Shown: positions 1-7,846 of the stretch, in pieces
Layout: each line of letters begins with the position of its first letter
Numbering within the stretch: position 1 is the first letter of the stretch
Origin: Stigmatella erecta
GTDB lineage: Bacteria; Myxococcota; Myxococcia; Myxococcales; Myxococcaceae
DNA length: 64,000 nucleotides
Reading direction: 5' to 3'
NCBI RefSeq assembly: GCF_900111745.1
Contig: NZ_FOIJ01000001.1
Location: forward strand, 1,178,001 to 1,242,000
Position numbers and translations under genes: made by a program
The notes under the pieces: model-generated
Told to the model about the DNA's origin: nothing
Database searches by the model: none
Seen by the model: the letters and a program-made list of their open reading frames with translations, nothing else

Positions 1-83
1 GGCACCTGGACATCTTCATGGGCCAGAACGCAGCCCGGGACGTCTTTCCTCTCATCCAGGCCGAGCTGGACAGGCCGGTGTAA
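1..83 (+). CDS. C-terminal end of an alpha/beta hydrolase (partial)
   Basis: Only the last 26 codons are in the window, ending in TAA. The frame reads HLDIFMGQNAARDVFP near the end. This looks like the C-terminus of alpha/beta hydrolases found with cholesterol-oxidase-type GMC enzymes, where the GHLD-type histidine is the catalytic one; that assignment is from memory of the family. The next gene starts 12 bases downstream on the same strand, so this is probably the upstream member of the operon that runs to 5130. Substrate cannot be told from the fragment. Confidence 0.6.
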   Translation, partial: HLDIFMGQNAARDVFPLIQAELDRPV

Positions 84-95
84 CGGAGTACCGCG

Positions 96-1670
96 ATGTG
101 GACCCGAACCAAACGGCTGAAGCAACAGACGGGACGCTACTCGAGGGTGGATGGCATCCCCTACGCGCTGCCCATCAACTCCCGGGCATCCCCCGCGCTG
201 ATGGCGGCATTCACGATCGACGCGAGCAAGGCCGCCGCGCTGATGCCTGGCCATGAGGTGCACCCGCTGCGCCTGTGGGGAAACAAGGGCGTCCTGCTCG
301 TCACGGTCATCGACTACCGGGACACGGACATCGGGCCCTACATCGAGTTCAGCGTCGCCATCGCCTGCACCCACGGCCCGAAGCCTGCCCTCCCCCTGTG
401 GCCCCTGCTCTTCCAGAAGAACCATGGGCTGGGCCAATACGTGGTGGACCTGCCGGTGAGCACGGAGATCTCCGTGAAGGGCGGCAAGGGCATCTGGGGC
501 ATGCCCAAGCACCAGGCGAACCTGGACTTCCGCATCAGCGGCCAGACCCTCAGCAGCCAGTACGACAAAGACGGGAAGCTGGCGCTGCGCATCGAGATTG
601 ACCGGCCCGGCAAGGCCTGGCTTCCCCTGCGCGCCCGCGGTGCCAACTACTGCCAGTTCCGCGGGATGCTGATGAAGTCCCTCATCTCCTTCAGGGGAAA
701 ATTCGCCTTCCGGCTGGGAAGGAAGGCCTCGGCCCAGCTCACCCTCGGAGACCATCCGCGCGTGCAGCCGCTCAAGACGCTCGGGATTGCCTCCCGGCCG
801 TTCTTCACCGGTTTCCTCCCCTCCGCGAGCGGCGAGCTGGATGACCATTTCGAGTGCTGGTTTCTCAGCTACCCCGCGCTTCCTGCCGGACCCCAGGAAG
901 GGCTGGAGAGCGTGACTGGTCTCGGCCTGAGCCAGCAGTGGCTGACGCCGCCCAGCGCCGGCGGCAGGCAGCAGCCCCCCCTCCTTCCCCTCACACCGGA
1001 GATTCCCCAAATGACCACCTCCTCCTCCGGCCTGGCCTTTCGCGAGACCATGTCCGGTCCACTGGCACTCCACGAGACCGATCCCCTCGCGGGGGCGATC
1101 AAGGGCCGCCACACCCCCTTCACCTTCCACGCCACCATCCGCATCGACGACATGGAGGCGTTCCTCCGGGACCCTCTGCATGAGGCCCACCTCGCCGCCC
1201 ACGTCTCCTACCCGCCCTTCGGGGACAACCTCCCGGTGAAGCGGGGGAGCTTCAACCTCTTCAAGTCCGGCGACAACCCGGGCACCCGGCTGATGACCTA
1301 TGGCATGGCCTTCGAGCACCAAGGCCGCGAGTACTACCTGGCGGGCACGAAGACGATCCACGACGATCCAGGCTCGGATCTGTGGCACGACACCACCCGG
1401 CTCTACTGCCGGCTCCATGAAGGCCCGGACGAGCGCGGCCCCACGGTGGGCGCGGGCGTTCTCAAGCTGGGCCTGGGAGAGCTGCTCAAGCTCGTCTCCA
1501 GCATGCGCTCGTCCCGCGAGGGGGCCGCTGGCATCCAGGCCGTGATGCACTTCGGCCGGTTCTTCCTCGGAGCCCTCTGGGAAATCTATCTCCCCCTCGC
1601 CCGCGGGCCCGGCGCGGCGGCGCACGAGCCGCTGTCGCCTCCCGTGAATGAACCTGGAGCCCCCCGATGA
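96..1670 (+). CDS. Acetoacetate decarboxylase-fold protein fused to a GMC-associated domain
   Basis: 524 aa. Residues about 15-275 look like an acetoacetate decarboxylase (ADC) fold; the KGIWGMPKHQ segment places Lys138 where ADC enzymes carry the Schiff-base lysine. After a Pro-rich linker (about 275-305), residues about 310-500 form a second domain starting near FRETMSGPLAL, of a type I associate with cholesterol-oxidase-like proteins. No signal peptide is evident. The ATG is 12 bases after the previous stop, behind an ACGGAG element. The stop overlaps the start of the GMC gene (ATGA), so the two are translationally coupled. A role in processing an oxidised lipid or keto-acid is inferred from context only. 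Confidence 0.65.
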   Translation: MWTRTKRLKQQTGRYSRVDGIPYALPINSRASPALMAAFTIDASKAAALMPGHEVHPLRLWGNKGVLLVTVIDYRDTDIGPYIEFSVAIACTHGPKPALPLWPLLFQKNHGLGQYVVDLPVSTEISVKGGKGIWGMPKHQANLDFRISGQTLSSQYDKDGKLALRIEIDRPGKAWLPLRARGANYCQFRGMLMKSLISFRGKFAFRLGRKASAQLTLGDHPRVQPLKTLGIASRPFFTGFLPSASGELDDHFECWFLSYPALPAGPQEGLESVTGLGLSQQWLTPPSAGGRQQPPLLPLTPEIPQMTTSSSGLAFRETMSGPLALHETDPLAGAIKGRHTPFTFHATIRIDDMEAFLRDPLHEAHLAAHVSYPPFGDNLPVKRGSFNLFKSGDNPGTRLMTYGMAFEHQGREYYLAGTKTIHDDPGSDLWHDTTRLYCRLHEGPDERGPTVGAGVLKLGLGELLKLVSSMRSSREGAAGIQAVMHFGRFFLGALWEIYLPLARGPGAAAHEPLSPPVNEPGAPR

Positions 1671-3439
1671 CCCCCCGGCGGGAACACTTCGACGCCATCA
1701 TCGTCGGCTCGGGCTTTGGCGGCTCGGTGATGGCCTGGCGGTTGGCGGAGGCAGGCCTGCGCGTCTGCCTCCTGGAGCGCGGCAAGGCCTATCCGCCCGG
1801 CTCCTTCCCCCGCAGCCCCTATGCCATGCGCAGCAACTTCTGGGACCCGAGCATGGGACTGCACGGGCTCTTCAACCTGTGGTCCTTCAAGCGGCTGGGC
1901 GGCGTGGTGGCCAGTGGGCTCGGGGGGGGCTCGCTCATCTATGCCAACGTGCTGCTGCGCAAGGACGAGCGGACCTTCGTCCACGAGAACCTGCAGGACG
2001 GCGGGTATGAGGACTGGCCCGTCACCCGCGAGGACTTGGAGCCGCACTACGACGCCGTGGAGAAGATGCTCGGGCCCCAGCGCTACCCCTTCGAGCACGA
2101 GCCCTACCGCCACACCTCGAAGACGATCGCGATGAAGCTGGCCTCCGAGCGGATGGGCCTTCAGGACGACTGGCAGCTGCCTCCCCTGGGGGTGACGTTC
2201 GCCAACCCGGGACAGCGCCCTGTGCCAGGAGAGCCCATCCGGGAGCGGTTCCCGAACCTGCACGGGCGCACGCGCCTGACGTGCCGGCTGTGCGGCGAGT
2301 GTGACATCGGCTGCAACGACGGCAGCAAGAACACGCTCGACTACACATACCTCTCGGCCGCGAAACGGCTCGGGGCGGAGCTGCGCGTACGGGCCGAGGT
2401 GAAGGCCTTCTGGCCCGAGGACGGCGAGTATGCCGTCGAGTACGTGGACCATTCGGAGGCACGGGAGGGCGAACGGCCCGAGGTGCCCACCTCGATGTTG
2501 CCCCGGACGATCATCTCCGCGGACCAGCTCGTCCTGGCGGCGGGAACCTTCGGCTCGACGTACCTGCTGCTCAAGAACCGGGCGGCCTTCCCGGGCCTCA
2601 GCGGCCAGCTCGGGACGCGGTTCTGCGGCAACGGCGACCTGCTGGGGTTCCTCTTCAAGTGTACGGACAGCAGCAAGGGCAAGCGCGAGCCGCGCATCCT
2701 CGATGGGGGCCACGGCCCGGTCATCACCAGCGCCCTGCACATCCGGGATGCCACCGAAGGGGGCACGGGGCGCGGCTACTACGTGGAGGACGCGGGCTAC
2801 CCGGAGTTCGTCAACTGGCTCTACGAGGGCAGCGGCCAGCTCGCCCTGCTGCGCCGCTTCATGGGCCTGGGCCAGCGGCTCGTGAAGGGGTGGCTCGGCC
2901 TCAACCGGGATACCGACGTGAGCGCCGAGATCGCCAGCGTCCTCGGCGACTGCGTGGGCTCGGCCAGCTCGCTGCCGCTGCTCGCCATGGGCCGGGACAT
3001 CCCGGATGGGCGGATGTCCCTGAACCGCGATGGGCTGCTGGACATCGACTGGAGCATGCGCCGCTCGTCCAGCTACTTCCGGCGCGTCCGCCAGACCATG
3101 GCGGAGATCGCCGATGCGCTCGGAGGCAAGATGATCCACAACCCGCTCAGCTACCTCAGCCGCGTCATCACCGTGCACCCGCTCGGCGGCTGTCCCATGG
3201 GCCGCACCGCCGGACAGGGGGTGGTGGACGCCCAGGGCCAGGTCTTCAACCACCCCGGCCTCTATGTGGCCGATGGTGCGGTGATGCCAGGCCCCACCGG
3301 ACCCAATCCCAGCCTCACCATCGCCGCCCTGGCCGACCGCTTCGCCGATCACCTCATCGATCGTGCCCGCCGTCCCACCCCTCACCCCTCGTCTCATGTC
3401 CCTGAGAAGGAAGCACCATGGCCTCACACGCCCACGTGA
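1667..3439 (+). CDS. GMC-family FAD oxidoreductase, cholesterol-oxidase-like
   Basis: 590 aa. An FAD-binding GSGFGG loop lies at residues 14-19 and a second GLGGGS glycine motif near 85. The C-terminal HPLGGCPMG and NPSLTIAALADR motifs carry the conserved GMC His and Asn. Residues 206-216 contain four Cys spaced CX2CX2CX3C, a ferredoxin-like pattern also seen in mycobacterial ChoD-type proteins. Expected reaction: oxidation of a sterol or other hydrophobic alcohol. There is no signal peptide, so it should be cytoplasmic or membrane-associated. Its start overlaps the preceding stop by 4 bases and its end overlaps the next gene by 22 bases, so this is a tight operon. Confidence 0.85.
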   Translation: MTPRREHFDAIIVGSGFGGSVMAWRLAEAGLRVCLLERGKAYPPGSFPRSPYAMRSNFWDPSMGLHGLFNLWSFKRLGGVVASGLGGGSLIYANVLLRKDERTFVHENLQDGGYEDWPVTREDLEPHYDAVEKMLGPQRYPFEHEPYRHTSKTIAMKLASERMGLQDDWQLPPLGVTFANPGQRPVPGEPIRERFPNLHGRTRLTCRLCGECDIGCNDGSKNTLDYTYLSAAKRLGAELRVRAEVKAFWPEDGEYAVEYVDHSEAREGERPEVPTSMLPRTIISADQLVLAAGTFGSTYLLLKNRAAFPGLSGQLGTRFCGNGDLLGFLFKCTDSSKGKREPRILDGGHGPVITSALHIRDATEGGTGRGYYVEDAGYPEFVNWLYEGSGQLALLRRFMGLGQRLVKGWLGLNRDTDVSAEIASVLGDCVGSASSLPLLAMGRDIPDGRMSLNRDGLLDIDWSMRRSSSYFRRVRQTMAEIADALGGKMIHNPLSYLSRVITVHPLGGCPMGRTAGQGVVDAQGQVFNHPGLYVADGAVMPGPTGPNPSLTIAALADRFADHLIDRARRPTPHPSSHVPEKEAPWPHTPT

Positions 3440-5130
3440 GCACCGCTCCAGCCTCCTCCGCCGCACCGCCGCCCCGGCCCCCGGGCCGAAAGATGGTGTC
3501 CTGGTTGGATCCCCTCCTCCTCGCGAAGACGAGCCTGAGGGCCACCATCTCCGCCACGATCGGGAAACAGGCCGACCGGCGGCTGCTCGACGCGTTGGCG
3601 GCTCCCGAGGTGAAGCCCTTCGACCTCTCCGTCGATGCAGCGGGCAACCCCCGGGAGGAGCTGTGGTTCGACTATGTCTCGGACCTGGGGGATGGCTGGG
3701 ACCCCACCTACGCGGTGGCCCAGGCGGTCTCCCGGCCCACCCTGCCGGTACGGGACGCGTCAGGAACCACCTACGAGACGCGCGGCGGCGAGCTGCTCGT
3801 GTTCGGTGGAGACGAGGTGTACCCGGCCGCCAGCGTGGCGGAGTACGAGGAGCGAACCCTCCACCCCTGGATCTGTGCCATCCGTGGGCAGCGGCCGCCC
3901 CCTCACCTGTTCGCCGTCCCGGGAAACCATGACTGGTACGATGGGCTCGTTTCCTTCATGCGCCTGTTCTGCCAGGGCCGCACCCTCGACGGGTTCAAGA
4001 CCCACCAGCGGCGCAGCTACTTCTCCGTGAAGTTGCCCCAGGGGTGGTGGCTGCTCGGCGTGGACATGCAGCTCGAGTCGGACATCGATCGGCCTCAGGT
4101 CTCCTACTTCGAGAAGCTCGCGAAGCAGATGCATGAAGACGACCGCATCATCCTGTGCCTGGCGGAGCCCGCCTGGCTGGCCTCCCAGGGCCACTCCCAG
4201 GAGAGCCGCTTCCGCTTGGAGAACAACCTCCGCTACCTCGAGAAGCACGTGCTGGGAAAGAAGGTCAGCATCTTCCTCGCGGGAGATATCCACCATTACC
4301 ACCGCCACGCCAACGCGGAGGGCCGGCAGAAGATCGTTGCCGGCGGGGGCGGTGCCTTCCTGCACCCGACCCACGCGTACCCGGAGGAGGCCACCCCCCA
4401 GGAGGGCTTCACCCCGCGCAAGAGCTTCCCGAGCCCCCGGGAGTCCCGGCGGCTGTGCTGGCGCAACCTCGGGCTCGCGGCCACCAGTCCCCGGTTTGGG
4501 GTGCTCACCGGCCTGCTCTATCTGCTCTTGGCCTGGGCGCTCCCAGTGAACCTCGGCAGTGCGAACGTGGCGCAGTCCCTGGGGCTCGTGGCGCTCACGC
4601 TGCTCTCCAGCCCCGGGCTCGTGCTCATCACCGTGCTCGCCCTCCTGGGCTTGATCGGTTTCGCGGACCAACGCTTTGGCCGCTGGCGCTGGGCCGCCGG
4701 GGGACTGCACGGCCTGGCGCACCTGGCCGCGGTGTTTCTGCTCGCCCTGGGCGTGGCGCACCTGATGGGCTCCGTCCTGCATCTGCCCTTCCGGAGCCCA
4801 GGAAGGGACTTGCTCAGCGCAGGGTTGTTCTTCGCGGGCGGCTTCCTGGCCGGACCGACGATCATGGGGCTCTACCTGCTCCTCTCGCTCAACGTCTTCG
4901 GTGTCCACGCGAACGAGGCGTTTTCCTCCCTGGCGATCCCGGACTGGAAGAACTTCATCCGGCTGCACATCGGCAAGAACGGGGAGCTGCGCCTCTTTCC
5001 CATCGGCATCCGGCGCGTGCCCCGGGCCTGGAAGCCGGGGGCGACCGTTCGCGAGCCGGCGTGGGTCGCGGATCCCCAGGATCGGCGGGCCACGCCCCCA
5101 GCGCTCATCGAGCCCCCCATCGTCCTGTGA
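3418..5130 (+). CDS. Calcineurin-like metallophosphoesterase with C-terminal membrane domain
   Basis: 570 aa. Metallophosphoesterase motifs appear in order: DLGDGW (Asp89, Asp92), GGDEVYP (Asp132), GNHD (169-172) and AGDIHHYHRH (289-298). These are the di-metal ligands and general acid of the fold. Residues about 360-497 contain several hydrophobic segments predicted as membrane helices, followed by a soluble tail. The catalytic domain would sit on the cytoplasmic face unless the topology is unusual. A strong GAAGGA ribosome site precedes the ATG inside the end of the GMC gene. Substrate unknown. It converges on the radical SAM gene with 17 bases between the stops. Confidence 0.85.
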   Translation: MASHAHVSTAPASSAAPPPRPPGRKMVSWLDPLLLAKTSLRATISATIGKQADRRLLDALAAPEVKPFDLSVDAAGNPREELWFDYVSDLGDGWDPTYAVAQAVSRPTLPVRDASGTTYETRGGELLVFGGDEVYPAASVAEYEERTLHPWICAIRGQRPPPHLFAVPGNHDWYDGLVSFMRLFCQGRTLDGFKTHQRRSYFSVKLPQGWWLLGVDMQLESDIDRPQVSYFEKLAKQMHEDDRIILCLAEPAWLASQGHSQESRFRLENNLRYLEKHVLGKKVSIFLAGDIHHYHRHANAEGRQKIVAGGGGAFLHPTHAYPEEATPQEGFTPRKSFPSPRESRRLCWRNLGLAATSPRFGVLTGLLYLLLAWALPVNLGSANVAQSLGLVALTLLSSPGLVLITVLALLGLIGFADQRFGRWRWAAGGLHGLAHLAAVFLLALGVAHLMGSVLHLPFRSPGRDLLSAGLFFAGGFLAGPTIMGLYLLLSLNVFGVHANEAFSSLAIPDWKNFIRLHIGKNGELRLFPIGIRRVPRAWKPGATVREPAWVADPQDRRATPPALIEPPIVL

Positions 5131-5147
5131 CGCCGCTGGCGGGCAGC

Positions 5148-6239
5148 TCAGCGGGTCATGTCGAGCTGGCCGTCAGAGGCCCCGCGCCGCAACCGCGAGG
5201 GCGCATACCGCTCATCCAGCCAGGCACTCTGGACCACCTCGGCGACGATCTCCTTGTAATGCTCGCGGATGACCCGTGCGATGCGCGGATCCCGGTAGAG
5301 CATCTGACACGCCTGGCAGTGGTGGCCGAAGCGGCCTTCCCACTGGATGGAGGGGTCCCGCTCGGCGGCCCAGGCCAGGATCTTCTCGGGCCCCTTGTAG
5401 CGGATCCACAGCTTCAGGAAGTCGTTCTCCGCGGCTTCGATGGCCTCCCTCAGGAACGCGCTGCCTTCCTGGGCCGTGGCCACGTTCAGCTCGGGGATGA
5501 CGCGAAGCCCCAGGCCGCAGCAGGAGCCAATCCGGCCATCGGACTGCAGGGTATAGGTCTGCAAGACGCTGTCACAACCGGTCCGGCTGGGAAGGTTGGC
5601 CGCGGTCACGGCGACGTGGTCCGGGTAGCGTTGCGTCTCGCCAGGTGACAGCGGCATCCAGGGGCTCTCGATCACCCGGAGGCACTCCCGCAGCTCCGGG
5701 GCCAGCGCGGCGATAGCGGGTTGTCCGAGGAGCAGCTCCCGGGTGACGCGGCGCTCGGCTCGGAGCTCGACCATGATATGCGTGGGGAGATGCCGCTCGG
5801 CGGCGGCCACCGTGGCGTGGACCACCCGTTCCAGGGGAATGAAGCGCACGTGCTCATCCCCCGTGCTGTAGTTGATCTCCGACAGGCCCGCGTCCATGAG
5901 CCGGGCGATCTTCTCGTGAGCGGCCTCCCGGGAGTGGGCCCAGTGCGCGTTGGTGACAATGCGCGTGGGAAACCCGAGCGAGTCCGCTTCGCGGATGGCG
6001 GCCAGCAGATCATCCCACCGCAAGGTCGCCTCCCCTCCGGTGAAGACCACGTTGTAAAAGCCCAGCTCCTTCGCCTGGTGGATGGCATCGAGGATGGTGC
6101 TCAGCGCCAACCGGGTCCGATCCTTCGGGCTGCTGAGCGTTCCACAATCCTTGCACGCGGCGGGACACGTGAAGGTGGGCATGATGGACAGGGTCTTGCG
6201 CCCTTGAAACAACCCGGCCGCCAGTGGGGACGTGTGCAT
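5148..6239 (-). CDS. Radical SAM enzyme
   Basis: 363 aa. Cys25, Cys29 and Cys32 (CPAACKDC) form the CX3CX2C motif that binds the radical-SAM [4Fe-4S] cluster. The FTGGEATLRW stretch is the SAM-contacting GGE motif of the TIM-barrel. Further Cys occur near GSCCGLGL and HHCQACQM, possibly for an auxiliary cluster, but they are too few for a clear SPASM domain. The start has a GAGG ribosome site and lies 7 bases after the stop of the 229-aa upstream gene, so the two are co-transcribed. The reaction is not predictable. Peptide modification is plausible from the pairing; a tRNA- or cofactor-modifying role is the alternative. Confidence 0.8.
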   Translation of the reverse strand: MHTSPLAAGLFQGRKTLSIMPTFTCPAACKDCGTLSSPKDRTRLALSTILDAIHQAKELGFYNVVFTGGEATLRWDDLLAAIREADSLGFPTRIVTNAHWAHSREAAHEKIARLMDAGLSEINYSTGDEHVRFIPLERVVHATVAAAERHLPTHIMVELRAERRVTRELLLGQPAIAALAPELRECLRVIESPWMPLSPGETQRYPDHVAVTAANLPSRTGCDSVLQTYTLQSDGRIGSCCGLGLRVIPELNVATAQEGSAFLREAIEAAENDFLKLWIRYKGPEKILAWAAERDPSIQWEGRFGHHCQACQMLYRDPRIARVIREHYKEIVAEVVQSAWLDERYAPSRLRRGASDGQLDMTR

Positions 6240-6246
6240 GAGGTCC

Positions 6247-6936
6247 TCACCGGATCCGGGCGGAGAGATCGGCCAGCGTTCCCGCGTCCTTCAGCTCCTG
6301 GGCACGGGCGAGCAGCTGCTCGGAGAGGGAGCGCAGGATGGCGGGGTTGATGAGCTGGCCCAGATCGCCAAAGCCCAGACCGTTGAAGTTCTGGCTGGAC
6401 CTCAGGGTCTGGTCGCTGGTGCTCGGCGAGTTGACAGGCGTGGCGACGGCCGTTCCCGCCGCGTTGTTGATGAGGATTTGCTGGGCACGGTCTCCCATGC
6501 CCGGAATGCCGAAGCCCAGGCTCGCATTGCTCACCACGCTCAGCAGCAGCTCGTGGTCTCCGAACTCCAGGAGCGCCTTGGCGAAGTCCTGGTTGAACTC
6601 ATCCTTGCCGACCCGCTGCCCCTGGTGCTCGCTCGCGTACTGATCCATCCAGCGGAGGAACTGCTTGTTGGCGAGCACCGAGAAGAGCAGGCGGTTCGCC
6701 TCGGAGGCGCGCTGCGGTGGCAACTTCTCCTGGAAGACCCGGTCCATGATGATGCCAGAAGGGTCCTGGATGAAGCGCTGCTGGGCCTTCTCATCCGTGT
6801 CGAGTTCCTGGAAGAGCGCCGCCATGCTCTGACGGAACTCCTTGCGGCTCAAAACCAGGGGTGGCTTCGAGGGTTCGCTGAGACCGGATTTCGTGGAGGG
6901 GAGGACACGTCGGGTCTGGGTGCTCTTGGTGGCCAT
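6247..6936 (-). CDS. Unrecognised 229-aa protein paired with the radical SAM enzyme (candidate peptide substrate)
   Basis: No family recognised. The N-terminal 30 residues are basic and Ser/Thr/Pro-rich. Residues about 30-130 are helical and charged, with an acidic FRQSMAALFQELDTDEKAQQ segment followed by FIQDPSGI, reminiscent of the leader regions of Nif11/NHLP-type RiPP precursors. Residues about 135-195 are Gly/Asn/Ser-rich (GLGFGIPGMGD, FNGLGFGDLGQ), and the tail is helical. There is no signal peptide, Cys or TM segment. It is much longer than most RiPP precursors, so it may instead be a structural or partner protein. A GAGAGAAG ribosome site precedes the ATG. It heads a two-gene operon with the radical SAM gene. 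Confidence 0.55.
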   Translation of the reverse strand: MATKSTQTRRVLPSTKSGLSEPSKPPLVLSRKEFRQSMAALFQELDTDEKAQQRFIQDPSGIIMDRVFQEKLPPQRASEANRLLFSVLANKQFLRWMDQYASEHQGQRVGKDEFNQDFAKALLEFGDHELLLSVVSNASLGFGIPGMGDRAQQILINNAAGTAVATPVNSPSTSDQTLRSSQNFNGLGFGDLGQLINPAILRSLSEQLLARAQELKDAGTLADLSARIR

Positions 6937-7075
6937 GGGGCTTCTCTCGGAAGCAAGTGGGTAATCCCACTTCAGTCAGAGGACGCGGCAACGTCTTGTG
7001 ACGGAGTGACCCGGACGCGCCCCTGTGAGCCCCACGCCCCGCCTGCAACCGGCCGCGGCGCTGAGAAAGCCCGCC

Positions 7076-7564
7076 TTACGGGGCGGAAGGCACCGGCGCT
7101 GGCTCCGCCGCACCGGCGGGCGGCGCGTACCCCTGGGGAGCCGACGGTTGCGGCATGAAGTCCTGCTGCTGCCCGCGAGACTCCGGGACACAGGTGTACT
7201 TCACCGTGCGCGAGCCGAGCAGAAAGGGAATGAGGGTGGCGCCGGTCGCCGCGCAGGAAGACACCCGCTCATCGGATTCGTCCTTGCAGATCGCCGCGCC
7301 CGCGAAGGCCCCCGCGACCCCCAGCCCGATGTTGATGAGCCAGTCCGTGCCGCTCAGCTCGCTGTCCGCCCGGGCCAGGCCGTTGGGGCACTCGCCTCCC
7401 GCGGGGGACGACAGCGGCACCAGGCCCGCGATGGTGAACCACTGGCGGTCCGAGTACTCCCGGCCCCCCGGCGCGCGATCCGTGACGATGCTCGTGTGGT
7501 AACACCCCGCCTGGCTCATCAGCACTGCCCCGGCGACCGCCACCGCTCCAAACCGTTTCAACAT
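7076..7564 (-). CDS. Bor-like lipoprotein
   Basis: 162 aa. The N-terminus is a lipoprotein signal with the modified Cys at about residue 21 (SQAGCYHTS). The following region (WFTIAGLVPLSS, a conserved Cys, a hydrophobic GLGVAGAFAG segment) resembles the Bor family of outer-membrane lipoproteins. The tail beyond about residue 130 is Pro/Ala/Gln-rich. Bor of phage lambda is a surface serum-resistance lipoprotein; in free-living bacteria the role is unknown. Four Cys after the lipobox could form disulfides. It stands alone, transcribed away from the GMC gene at 7847 across a 282-base intergenic region. Confidence 0.55.
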   Translation of the reverse strand: MLKRFGAVAVAGAVLMSQAGCYHTSIVTDRAPGGREYSDRQWFTIAGLVPLSSPAGGECPNGLARADSELSGTDWLINIGLGVAGAFAGAAICKDESDERVSSCAATGATLIPFLLGSRTVKYTCVPESRGQQQDFMPQPSAPQGYAPPAGAAEPAPVPSAP

Positions 7565-7846
7565 GAGTCCCTCTCCCGAAGTGAGCCTGGGCAGCCGCGC
7601 CCGGCATGTCCGCGCACGGACCGGGAGAATCCGCGTCTGTCCGCGCTCTCCCTCAATTAGGGCTTAGCGAATCCCCTTCGGGGAAGCCATACTCCTTTTG
7701 CGGCACCCCGCGTCCCGTGGGGGGCTGCCCGCGGGAACGCTGACCTTCCGGCAGCAACACGGCGCGTCAACAGCAGCCGCTGGGGAAACCCACCGCTCCC
7801 CACCCCGTAGCGCCCCCTGAATTCCAGTCCGTTCACGCGAGCCCCC

